This document shows positions 22,601 through 36,100 of a DNA stretch of 64,000 bases, in pieces. The DNA comes from Cladopsammia gracilis (Eukaryota > Cnidaria > Anthozoa > Scleractinia > Dendrophylliidae): positions 412,001 through 476,000 of the forward strand of contig JAJGOT010000319.1 in NCBI GenBank assembly GCA_022457155.1, written 5' to 3'. Position 1 is the first letter of the stretch; every line of letters starts with the position of its first letter. Both the position numbers and the translations under genes were made by a program. Under the pieces are notes generated by a model. The model made no database searches, was not told the DNA's origin, and saw only the letters and a program-made list of their open reading frames with translations.

Positions 22601-25600
22601 TTTAGCTGAAAAATCGTCTTCAAATTACGTTTCTGTGAAAAAGAATTCGATAATTAATAAGCGAAAGAGTTCTAAAAAGTAGTATTTCCTCTCAAACGTG
22701 GGATTGTTATGTTTTAGGATGCAAAAAACCTTGCGGTAAATCACTTACGTCTAGAGCGTGGTCTTGCCGTACAAACGTGAACCTCAAACCGCAAACCTGA
22801 CGGCAAGGTACTGGTCACGTGACTTCTTGACGTTCGCGGTTCGCGGGAAATGCCGAAAAACCTCGATCTTAAGGTCTCTATTAACATGAAGTGGGCGGGC
22901 AAAGCAAACAATGTACGATGCGCGTTATTGTTATCAGCTATTGTTTGTCAAAATCACACGATTACCATGTTTACGCATATTTTTCAGCATCATATCAGAA
23001 AAGACAAAATGAAAGGATTTAAGGCCCCGTCCATACGTATCCGGATATTTTTGAATCCGCAACTTTTTTGTTGCGGATTAGAAAATATTCGCGTCCACAC
23101 GTAGCGTATTCGAATCGTATTTGCCCGTCCACACGTATCCGGATTCGCTCTAGCAGCCAGGGCTCCTCTTTAAATGTTGTCAAAAAAGCATACGCAAATT
23201 AAAGGCCAAGTTCAAATCAAAGTTCAACTATAAACACTTTATTAGACTAGAAATAAGTGCATGTAAAATTGGAGCGAGAACATTTCGGTCGGCCATGTTG
23301 AATATTCGCGCGGTTAAAGACTGGATCTGATACTGTTACGTCAGCGTATTAAAAAATATCCGGATTCGACCGTCCACACGATGCCGTACTCGTAGCGTAT
23401 TCAAAAATTTCCACTCTGGAATGCGAATTCAAAAAGTTGCGGATTCGTAAGCCGAATTCGCCGGATACGTGTGGACGGAAGGCCAATCCGCAACAAAAAA
23501 GTTGCGGATTAAAAAATATCCGGATACGTGTGGACGGGGCCTAAGACTGCTCGATGCACAATCAAACAAAATTGAAATTGGTGTCGGCAAACGAATCTCC
23601 GTTCAAGTTTTTAGACTGCTTGCAATTTATTTCAAAGAAAATAGAGCGAGCAACGATCGATCGAGAATCGCAGCGCTCGCCGCGAGAGTACACCAACCTA
23701 AGAATATTTTTTTGTCAGTTCTTTGGGTCGATACTTCTGTTCGTTCCTCATAGCTCACGCGCGCGTCATTTTGTATCGATCGTCACGCGCTCCACTCTCT
23801 TTGAACAAAAGTAGCGAGTGTCTGCAATCTACTAAATAATAAAGTATCATTATCTTTGTGCGAGCAAAGTGATTATGACTTAGCAACATACACGAATGAA
23901 TACCCGTCCAGGAATGCCTTCTAACTTTCATGATAATAATCTGTAACAACAAGTAAGTTAAATTTGCTTAACTCAAAAACTACAATAATTTTAAACCTTT
24001 TGTTTAAGACACCTAACAGCCATTGGCGCATTTCGATCCAGCAGCATTGCCTTTGTCTGTATCATTTAATTTTATAAATATCCGAGTTCCCTCTCATTCT
24101 CGTTTTTTTTTTTTTTTCTTGTTTGGGACATTATAAAAGTGACTTTTTTCTCTTTTTTTTGCGTTCGTCAAAAATCCTTACGTTTAATTTTAAAGAAATA
24201 TCGAACCGTGTCAATGTGAAAACATAAGCTTACCGCAATATTGCGCTACGCATTCAGTAGCATTTTTTATTCACGGGTTGGCTCTTAGGAGTCTTAGATT
24301 TTAAACAATGTCGTTTTTCTCAAAATCTAGTCAGACACTACACAATGAAACTTTTAAATTTTGTAGTACTCACGTATAATGACTAGCTGCAAACGAAGTT
24401 TCAAGAGAATTTATAAGACGGTTTTCGAGTAAATCAAAACTCATTTTTTTTAGGCAAAAAAGTAGATCAAAGTAAATAAAGCAAATAATTTGCATCGTGC
24501 ACCACCGATTTATATTCTTCTGGAATTTGTTTCTATTTGGAATCAATTAAAGTACTAGATCTGAAATTGGCTTTCATTCACTCATACATTCCTTTTGAAA
24601 GCACCGAAACAATAAAAATAGTTATAGTCAAAGAATCTTGTGTAAAGCATAACGACAGCGAAAAGAAATAAAACGAGCAAATACTATGATTTGTTCCCTG
24701 GCCATATGCAGCCCAAGGCACTTTGTTTTACTCGTACAACATAATTTTAAACAAGACTGGGCCATTATTTTAGCATCAGATCCCATACGCCTAAACCACC
24801 TCGGACATCTTATTGAGAATTATATAACGGAGTAACTGGTTAGCTTTCAGTTGAGTTTGGGGTGAGCAGTTTATATGGTTAAATTTAGGTCTCCGAGTCA
24901 GTAAACAACGCGAGAAGCTAGGTGGTACTCTGGTACGGTAGGCTATGTAAGCCTACGCCTAGCTGAGGTCACAGGTTCAATCCTGAGTGGGCCCCCTTAC
25001 CAAAACTACACGTGTAACTCTGGTGTAGGACACATGTGAATTTCACTCATGTGACAGCAGACGTTTTACACATGGTATTACACACGTGTTACACATGTGT
25101 TACACATGTGTAACACATGTGTAACACATGTGAAACACACTACAACATTTGCCCACCAACACATGGTGCATTACACATGTATATTATGTGTTTCACATGT
25201 GTAACACATGTGCACTTCCATGTGTTGCACGTGCACTTTCATGTGCAACATATACGTGCTACACATGTGTTGGTATGTTTTTAATAATAATTAAAATTAA
25301 TACCCACACAAGGAATTGTTTGATGATTTATTTGTTAATTATTAAGTGAGCTTGATATACATTGCATTTTCTAGAACCTTAAACCAAAATAATCATCAAC
25401 ACTACATAAAACAAACTCTTGATTTTGATTTCTATCTATAATTGATTACAAATGATTTATTAAGCCCTTATGTAACATATAAATATGGTGTATAAAAATT
25501 GTTTTACTCAATGTCTTCATACATGTAATAACTTTAATAGGTAAATAGCGCCTGCAGTGTGCCAGAACTGATAAGTTCATTTATTAATGTATACAATTGA

Positions 25601-28600
25601 ATAGATACTTGTAAAAAGGAAAAATATGATTTTAAATTGTTTGTTTCAAACGTAGCTGAGTAGAGGTTTTATAACTTTTTCATGCAGCTACAATGGAGGA
25701 CAAAAGTAGCTGGGACACCTGTGAAAAGTTAACAAATAATAATGTAATACTGCTACAGTTATCTTTGTGGCCGCAATTTGAGCGTATCCCCCCCTTTCCC
25801 CCCCAAAGCAATGTTGACCAAAGTAAGTGAATATTTTTTCGGCGTAAATGTCCGTTCGATCATTAAATTTCAACATTGCAAGGGGGGTTGGGGGGGGGGG
25901 AATTATTTGACTAGTTTTTTGGTAAGTGTCCCAACACTAATGACCTCCATTGTCTGAATGTGTCTGTCTGTTGAAATTGCTCATTTATGCTAGAAACTAA
26001 CCAAATATTGCGTGTGTAGTGAAGCTGTAATAGGTTAACTGTGTATGAGGGTGTTTGGCATTAGAATGAAATGTGTGACATAACCAAAAATTGGGGGGAG
26101 GGGTGGGTAAGTTATTGCCAACGAGGCGGCCGACGCAAGAGGGTCGGCCGTCGAGTTGGCAAATCATAGAGCCGTGCGTGAGTACAGGCGAAAAATCTCA
26201 TCTCAGCGTAAGGGACCTTTTTTTGACCATATTTGGGTGTAAGTAAACCATGACGTCAGGTGACGTCACGTTCTTGCAGTGTCGCTGCCATGTTGGGTGT
26301 TGTTTGAACGTTTCAGCTTGTGAGGTTTTCTCGAGATTTGAGGTTCTTTTAGAGGTGAGTAATCTTACTTTTCCTTTTTAAAAGGGCTTGTGTATCTGTA
26401 AATTGAGTTGTAAGCAGCCGCTGATCAAGAAATAGGGTTATTACCAACAAATTTCGGACAGAACCAGCGTGTTCGATTCTCGATTGAAAACCAGCGTGTT
26501 TGTTTCGAACCAGCGTGTTCGCTTGTCAGTTTCGAATCAGTGCGTTCTTTCGTCGATTGACACGTTTACAAAGATTTTAGATCAAAGAATTGAGCAGATT
26601 ACTAGAACACATCTTATAGCACAAAGAATCACCTTGAACGCCAGCGTTGCGTAATTAAAACCACTGACAACTTGGATAAAGCGCGGGTAGACAAATATAA
26701 GCCTAAGCTTATTGCTTGATCACTAGCTGCGTTCAATACGTTTTATTATCTGGTTAATCGCCGTTACAAGCCGACAACTAAATGCAGGGTTCTTTGGCTT
26801 AGCAGACATTGCTTTTCAGGGTTCATTCAATGTTAAATACAGTGCTGTTTTGCAAAGCACTTGCGCTTTTGAAGCGGAGAGAAACCGAAACTATAAATTC
26901 AATCCTCAATTGTTTGCCTTTCATGAATTTTTATTTCGCCAGGTTGAAGAGGGGTAGAACAGCCAACAAAAACTTCAGCTGCGAAACACTCACCACCATT
27001 ATAAGATGTAAACTGCACGTGTCTTGTGATCCATTTCTCGCTGTCAAACAATCGCGTTGCTGAAAAAGACTCGAGAAGAATTGAAGATTTTCCACCGAAT
27101 GCTGTACTATTTCTGAGAAACCAGTCATCATAAGTTTCGCTTCCGCTAGTGAATGTGTCTCGGGCGAAAATAACCTTAAAGCGATAACTTTTTCATTTAA
27201 TTTTCTTTTCTGTGTTACAGATATAGAGGAATAAAACTTGAGTATTTTCGTTGTGTCTGATTGCGAGATGTTTTATGAAATGGTCACGTTGTGTTACTGA
27301 AAGGTTTCAAATTACTTTTGACATTATGCAAATTGGGAAAATTTCTTACCACAACTGAAAAAGTATATTTGATTGAAACGGCTAAATTTGTTTTTCTCCT
27401 CCAGAATTATCAATTCTGTCGTTAACTTTGATTAAATTGACAAGTTATATTCAATTTTTTTTATTATGAAAATGGCGGGAAAATGTCAAAACTTTCAATA
27501 TTCCAAAAGTTGTTTTGACCCCAGGTCTGGAGCAGGCAAAATAAACAAAAGATTCACGGCTTCAAGTGTCGGAAACACAAACCAGTTACAAAGATAAATT
27601 TAGCTAGATACAAGGTAACTCAAACTAATAACAACCACCAGGAAATTCAGATATAGGCCTTTTTTTAAATCAAGAGTGGTAAGTATATTAAACTGAATAG
27701 GCTTGGATTTGTATAACTACATACGGGTAGCCCAGTTTACGCTCATAAAGCGTCTAGTTCTTTATGGAAGCAGTTGCTCGATATTTAAACCTTCGTTTTC
27801 CTGTTTTACAGTTTATTCTCAACTAGATAAATTCATGTGCACACTTATTCAAACAATACTAGAACAACCAGTTAACCTACGGAAACACTTCAATATCACA
27901 AGATATAACTTCCAACATGAGTAATACTCCCTCACCATTCCACATTTAAAAAACATGATACAAATTGTGGCCTCTTGTCACAGTTGTTTTACACTCTTCC
28001 CTTTCCTACTTTTATTTAAAGTATAGATTTCACCCGTGTGTCAAACTTTCACACATTCCAAAGACATTAAACGATTTTGCCTCGTTGGCACTTGCCGGAA
28101 GGCACAACTAGTATGTAACTCATATTGCGACGGACCAGTTCTTGGTTTGATAAAATGCCATCGTTCTTTAGTTTTTCAACGCACTATTTGATGTCTCTAT
28201 GAGCGTAAATTCACGCTTCCATTGAAAGAGTTTTGTTTTCTATGAACGAGAATGAAATATTTTAGCTTACAGGATATTTGAAACCGGAGTTAAAGTCGCG
28301 CACGTGATGCGTCATCAATAATGAGTAATGAGAACACTACTCGGCAACAATACTCACCAACATTTTTTGCTTTTTCTCGCTGTAGCACCGAAAGATTGCT
28401 AACGAAAGTAGTTCAAATGTTTCAACCTTGTTAGAAGAATTGTTTACTGAGGTAGTCTGTATCAGTAGTGCACGTTTTATTCGATTTTCCACAATACTCG
28501 GCATATTAGCGTTAAAGTAAACAACAAATCAAATACTTCTCTTCTTGGTTATCAGTGAGTAATGTTGATAAAATAAGAAAATTCCACAACTTTTCGAGAA

Positions 28601-31600
28601 ATTTAAATGTAACCACATTGAATAAACTATTTCTCATATATTGCTATAGAAAAATTCAGTAAACGCGCGTATTTTCCGTTGTTAGGCTTGAAAATTGGTG
28701 TGAGTAATGTGGTGAGTAATGTGGTGAGTAATGTAAGTATTGTTGACACGGCACTTCCGGTTCTAATAAAAATGCGTATCTTTTCAACATTAAGATGTAT
28801 TTGTCTTTGAAAAGGTACTGCTAGTGCAAAAATACACTTTTTTCATCATACAGGCAGTTTTTTTAGATCAGTAATACGAACAGTTTCATATTTGCGCTTC
28901 TTATGTCCCAAAAACAAACTATACAAAGTTAACGGAATGCGATCCTTGTATTTTGAATTTAAAAACACCCAAAAATTGTGCTTTATATGACCCAAAACTA
29001 AAGTCATAACGTTCATTTATCACTTTCCGCACCTACTACCACCACCGGCTCTCTAATCATTGTGCTAAAGGCTTTTTTTCAAGCGACAAACCTGTTTTTT
29101 TCAAAAAATCTGTTTGAGACAATGGAGGACAAAAGTAGCTGGGACACCTGTGAAAAGTTAACAAATAATAATGTAATACTGCTACAGTTATCTTTGTGGC
29201 CGCAATTTGAGCGTATCCCCCCCTTTCCCCCCCAAAGCAATGTTGACCAAAGTAAGTGAATATTTTTTCGGCGTAAATGTCCGTTCGATCATTAAATTTC
29301 AACATTGCAAGGGGGGTTGGGGGGGGGGGGAATTATTTGACTAGTTTTTTGGTAAGTGTCCCAACACTAATGACCTCCATTGTCTGAATGTGTCTGTCTG
29401 TTGAAATTGCTCATTTATGCTAGAAACTAACCAAATATTGCGTGTGTAGTGAAGCTGTAATAGGTTAACTGTGTATGAGGGTGTTTGGCATTAGAATGAA
29501 ATGTGTGACATAACCAAAAATTGGGGGGAGGGGTGGGTAAGTTATATGTAACTCATATTGCGACGGACCAGTTCTTGGTTTGATAAAATGCCATCGTTCT
29601 TTAGTTTTTCAACGCACTATTTGATGTCTCTATGAGCGTAAATTCACGCTTCCATTGAAAGAGTTTTGTTTTCTATGAACGAGAATGAAATATTTTAGCT
29701 TACAGGATATTTGAAACCGGAGTTAAAGTCGCGCACGTGATGCGTCATCAATAATGAGTAATGAGAACACTACTCGGCAACAATACTCACCAACATTTTT
29801 TGCTTTTTCTCGCTGTAGCACCGAAAGATTGCTAACGAAAGTAGTTCAAATGTTTCAACCTTGTTAGAAGAATTGTTTACTGAGGTAGTCTGTATCAGTA
29901 GTGCACGTTTTATTCGATTTTCCACAATACTCGGCATATTAGCGTTAAAGTAAACAACAAATCAAATACTTCTCTTCTTGGTTATCAGTGAGTAATGTTG
30001 ATAAAATAAGAAAATTCCACAACTTTTCGAGAAATTTAAATGTAACCACATTGAATAAACTATTTCTCATATATTGCTATAGAAAAATTCAGTAAACGCG
30101 CGTATTTTCCGTTGTTAGGCTTGAAAATTGGTGTGAGTAATGTGGTGAGTAATGTAAGTATTGTTGACACGGCACTTCCGGTTCTAATAAAAATGCGTAT
30201 CTTTTCAACATTAAGATGTATTTGTCTTTGAAAAGGTACTGCTAGTGCAAAAATACACTTTTTTCATCATACAGGCAGTTTTTTTAGATCAGTAATACGA
30301 ACAGTTTCATATTTGCGCTTCTTATGTCCCAAAAACAAACTATACAAAGTTAACGGAATGCGATCCTTGTATTTTGAATTTAAAAACACCCAAAAATTGT
30401 GCTTTATATGACCCAAAACTAAAGTCATAACGTTCATTTATCACTTTCCGCACCTACTACCACCACCGGCTCTCTAATCATTGTGCTAAAGGCTTTTTTT
30501 CAAGCGACAAACCTGTTTTTTTCAAAAAATCTGTTTGAGACAATGGAGGACAAAAGTAGCTGGGACACCTGTGAAAAGTTAACAAATAATAATGTAATAC
30601 TGCTACAGTTATCTTTGTGGCCGCAATTTGAGCGTATCCCCCCCTTTCCCCCCCAAAGCAATGTTGACCAAAGTAAGTGAATATTTTTTCGGCGTAAATG
30701 TCCGTTCGATCATTAAATTTCAACATTGCAAGGGGGGTTGGGGGGGGGGGGGAATTATTTGACTAGTTTTTTGGTAAGTGTCCCAACACTAATGACCTCC
30801 ATTGTCTGAATGTGTCTGTCTGTTGAAATTGCTCATTTATGCTAGAAACTAACCAAATATTGCGTGTGTAGTGAAGCTGTAATAGGTTAACTGTGTATGA
30901 GGGTGTTTGGCATTAGAATGAAATGTGTGACATAACCAAAAATTGGGGGGAGGGGTGGGTAAGTTATATGTAACTCATATTGCGACGGACCAGTTCTTGG
31001 TTTGATAAAATGCCATCGTTCTTTAGTTTTTCAACGCACTATTTGATGTCTCTATGAGCGTAAATTCACGCTTCCATTGAAAGAGTTTTGTTTTCTATGA
31101 ACGAGAATGAAATATTTTAGCTTACAGGATATTTGAAACCGGAGTTAAAGTCGCGCACGTGATGCGTCATCAATAATGAGTAATGAGAACACTACTCGGC
31201 AACAATACTCACCAACATTTTTTGCTTTTTCTCGCTGTAGCACCGAAAGATTGCTAACGAAAGTAGTTCAAATGTTTCAACCTTGTTAGAAGAATTGTTT
31301 ACTGAGGTAGTCTGTATCAGTAGTGCACGTTTTATTCGATTTTCCACAATACTCGGCATATTAGCGTTAAAGTAAACAACAAATCAAATACTTCTCTTCT
31401 TGGTTATCAGTGAGTAATGTTGATAAAATAAGAAAATTCCACAACTTTTCGAGAAATTTAAATGTAACCACATTGAATAAACTATTTCTCATATATTGCT
31501 ATAGAAAAATTCAGTAAACGCGCGTATTTTCCGTTGTTAGGCTTGAAAATTGGTGTGAGTAATGTGGTGAGTAATGTGGTGAGTAATGTAAGTATTGTTG

Positions 31601-33066
31601 ACACGGCACTTCCGGTTCTAATAAAAATGCGTATCTTTTCAACATTAAGATGTATTTGTCTTTGAAAAGGTACTGCTAGTGCAAAAATACACTTTTTTCA
31701 TCATACAGGCAGTTTTTTTAGATCAGTAATACGAACAGTTTCATATTTGCGCTTCTTATGTCCCAAAAACAAACTATACAAAGTTAACGGAATGCGATCC
31801 TTGTATTTTGAATTTAAAAACACCCAAAAATTGTGCTTTATATGACCCAAAACTAAAGTCATAACGTTCATTTATCACTTTCCGCACCTACTACCACCAC
31901 CGGCTCTCTAATCATTGTGCTAAAGGCTTTTTTTCAAGCGACAAACCTGTTTTTTTCAAAAAATCTGTTTGAGACAATGGAGGACAAAAGTAGCTGGGAC
32001 ACCTGTGAAAAGTTAACAAATAATAATGTAATACTGCTACAGTTATCTTTGTGGCCGCAATTTGAGCGTATCCCCCCCTTTCCCCCCCAAAGCAATGTTG
32101 ACCAAAGTAAGTGAATATTTTTTCGGCGTAAATGTCCGTTCGATCATTAAATTTCAACATTGCAAGGGGGGTTGGGGGGGGGGGGAATTATTTGACTAGT
32201 TTTTTGGTAAGTGTCCCAACACTAATGACCTCCATTGTAGCTGTTTGAAAGCTTTCCTTGCCATCCATATGGAATAGCTACAACAAAACAAAACATAAGT
32301 CAGTTCCTTGCCTATTTAATAATATCTCTTTTTCAACCCAGCACATACATACATACATACATACATATTTGAAAACAGAAGACAAATCTCAAGGCTTAGC
32401 AAGTAAGTATAAGCTTAACTTTTATATTGCATCTACTGTAAGCTCAACTCTCAAATTATAAATATTTTCCTGAGCTACATGTAGTTTTCCTCTATCATGG
32501 TGAAGCTGCAGTTTGTAGTGTTACCGGTATTTGTGCTTAATATATGATTGGGAAGGACTGACTGTGGAAAAACAGTTCTCAAAAGACTGAAGAATGAATA
32601 AAAATGCATGCATGTTCATTTCAACCAGATCAAAGACAAAGCAATGTGTTGTGTATAAAGCTGATCGTGTTTGTGTTTAAGCAATAAAACTATAGCACCA
32701 AAGATTCGTTCTTTCAATTCACTTACCTTATAGATTTAGAAAGAAGATTATCCATATTTTTTTCTGTCTTTAGGCTGTTAACACTTTAGATTCTTTGTAG
32801 GTTTCTTGCAACAGTTCAATATGCTCTATTATCATATGACCCGTACGGCCCTGCGAACCTTTTCTTTGCAAAACCATTGATGAAAGTCCTGTATGAGGGC
32901 CGTATGCATTTGCGCGAGCGGGACTGGAAAAAGGCGTACGGCCCTGCTACAAAAGCGGACGGCCTCGCGCGTTAAAATTTCAAGTAATTTTGTCTCCAAT
33001 TTGGTTATATGATAAAATGCTTATTGACTAAGTTAGGTCGGGCCGATGGGAAAATATTTGGCTCTC

Positions 33067-33111
<45 letters not shown>

Positions 33112-36100
33112 TCTCGAGGCAAATATTTTCCCATCCAGCCCTCCCACTTAGTCAATAAGTACATAAAATGCCCGCTAAAATAACGAATTTACTGAATGCT
33201 ACAGTGCATGCTCTGTAGGCTAAAACTGCTGACTGCTGGCTCACTTTCCCCAGGTTCACTCGGCTAAGAAGCAAGATGGCGGACGGTTTGAGTTACTATA
33301 AAACTGGCTGCCACTTAAACTATAAAACAAGTTAAAGGGTAAATTGAGAAAATGTTTTCCTGCAAAATTTTGGTTTAAATGGATTTTCACCGTGAAATTG
33401 AAGTACAATATAGAGTGTATGGAGTGTAATAGGATCGTGAGGACAAATACATCTACAAGTACTACAATTAGATTGCTCTATTCAGTATTGCAGTGTAAGT
33501 CTGCAAGAGCTTATTTATCTGTTCTTCTGTTCCTGTTTGAGCTTAACATAAGGTGAATTGAATTTCTAAAATTCAAGGTTATTGATAACAAACTTTATCA
33601 TAATACGAACGGGACAAATAAAACAAGAATTCCAAGCTTATTCATTTTATGCAGCTTAAATATATAAATTGTTGTTATCAGTTTCTGCAATGTTAAGCTG
33701 CACTACTGCACATGTGTAATACATGTGTAATATATCACACGTATTTCACATGTTCAACACACGTGTGTACCCATGTGTATGTAAATACAAACAAAGCTAC
33801 AAAATATTGCTCACATGAAATACACATGTGTAACATATGTTCTGGTGTATTACACCAAACTTACAACAACACATGTGCCAACACATGTGCCAACACATGT
33901 GCCAACACATGTGCCAACACATGTGCCAACACATGTGCCAACACATGTGCCAACACATGTGCCAACACATGTGCCAACACATGTGCAACACATGTGCAAC
34001 ACATGTGCAACACATGTGGACACATGTGCAGTTTATGTAAGGGGGGATTTTAGATTTTCCTTTTTACACTTAGAAATTTATTGAAAATAAAATTCTAAGT
34101 GTTGACATTACGTTATATAATTCTCAATAAGTGTCCGAGGTGGTTTAGGCGGATAGGATCTAATGCTGGCCCATTATTCTTGGGTTCCACTGATATAAAT
34201 GGCTTACATATCCCTTTTGAAGAGGAAAATATCCATTAGATGTGACCCATGCACTTGCCTGTATTTGGGTAATTTGGGTCTAAATTTGCAATCTTGAGCT
34301 TCCATTGCCCCGCAGAACTCTCTCCCCAGTTAAACAGGGTGAGAAAAATCCAGTTTGTCAGGTTTTTGTTTCCTTTGAGGTTGTCAATCTTGCGCTGACG
34401 AGTCAGTGGAGATATGGTGCCACTTGGTGCTTCCAGCTCCAGATACAGGTCTCCGCGACGTGCAAAATCAAGATTTACTTTCACCTGAACGTGTTCCAGG
34501 AATTTTATATCGCAATTCCAGCCTGAGACTGTTAAGGAAACCTCAGATGGGATTGCTCTGCAATAAAAGAAGTCTCGTTATTACAGTAACAACTGCTGCA
34601 TTTGGAGGAAACAAGGTAAGCAAACAATCATATAACCTGGGGTGGAATCCCAGAATCAGTTTCATATATTGATTGAGTTTAATTTATTATTGGTTCTTGA
34701 CTTGTTCCAAGACTTTTTGCTCCACGTTGGTAGAATTTCCTCACCCCATAAACCCAAATTTTGATCTGATGTATAGGAACTGCATGAAAACCACACATGG
34801 GGGCATGGTTGATAACGTGTTTGACTTCAGGTCTGAAGATGAGTGGTTCGTTGTCCACTGTCTCTCTTTACCCAGGTGTATAAATGGTTACCGGCAACAA
34901 AATGCTGGGGTAACCCTGTGATGGACTAGCATCCCATCCAGGGGTGAGTAGCAATACTCCTAGTCACTTCATAGTATATAAACCAGATCACCCTGTGATG
35001 GACTAGCATCCCATCCAGGGGTGAGTAGCAATACTCCTAGTCACTTCATAGTATATAAACCAGATCACCCTGTGATGGACTAGCATCCCATCCAGGGGGA
35101 GTAGCAATACTCCTAGTCACTTCATAGTATGTAAACCAGGTGACCCTGCGATGGACTAGCATCCCATCCAGGGGGGAGTAGTAATACTCCTAGTCACTTC
35201 ATAGTATATAAACCAGATCACCCTGTGATGGACTAGCATCCCATCCAGGGGAAGTAGTAATACTCCTAGTCACTTCATAGTATATAAACCAGGTCACCCT
35301 GTGATGAACTAGCATCCCATCCAGGGGGGAGTAGCAATACTCCTAGTTACTTCATATTATATAAACCAGATCACCCTGTGATGGACTAGCATTCCATCCA
35401 GGGGGAGTAGTAATATTCCTAGTCACTTCATAGTATATAAACCAGATCACCCTGTGATGGACTAGCATCCCATCCAGGGGGGAGTAGTAATACTCCTAGT
35501 CACTTCATAGTATATAAACCAGGTCACCCTGTGATGGACTAGCATCCCATCCAGGGGGAATAGTAATACTCCTAGTCACTTCATAAGCCAGGCACCCTGT
35601 GATGGACTAGTATCCCATCCAGGGGGGAGTAGATTAATCCCAGTTGCTTCATGCTACGGAAACCAGGTTAAGCTCCGGCCGTATGGGAACCCTGTGGTTT
35701 ATGTATGACGTTACAATGAAAAGCGCATGCACTTTGCAGGTAAAGGGACGTTTCTGCCCTGCTTGCAATTAGTAGTGCAGCAGATAATTGAGTCTACAAT
35801 GGTAATAAATTATGTCCAAAGAAATTAACGAGTACAAACAAACATAAATTATAAAATCCTTTGTAAATGAAATGGCCCAAAGTAAAGCCTGAAACCAATT
35901 AATAGCTTCACAAACGAACCACAAACCTGTTTTTATTGTAGCCTTTGATCTCACATCGTCGTTGTCGGGGCACAGAGTTCCAGTGTTCCGCCAAGTGTAC
36001 CATCTTGCCAGCATCCATTAAACCAAAGCCAAAAAACTTACTGACGACTAAACCAGCTTTGTTTTTCACCCAGTCTCCGTTTTTTAGTTGGACCCCTCCT

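Larger units (their letters stand above)
24772..34167. mobile_element. candidate 9.4-kb inverted-repeat element
   Basis: 24772-24829 (AGCATCAGATCCCATACGCC ... GAGAATTATATAACG) recurs inverted at 34111-34167 with few mismatches (about 57 bp). Inside each end lies a CACATGTG-rich array. A related terminus stands alone at 43085. No transposase is visible. It may be a large non-autonomous unit or two inverted copies of one repeat. Confidence 0.45.

Noticed and set aside
25688..32160. Repeated open frames of 65 and 82 codons in both strands (four copies)
   Set aside because: They lie across the inverted-repeat MITE. The protein is simply its TIR and homopolymers translated, with no start context or domain.
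33866..34020. CRISPR-like array
   Set aside because: The repeats are 12 bp without unique spacers, in a eukaryotic genome.
33712..34084. Cys/His-rich repeat proteins (THVPTHV.., CWHMCWHM..) on both strands
   Set aside because: Translations of a self-complementary 12-bp minisatellite in all frames.
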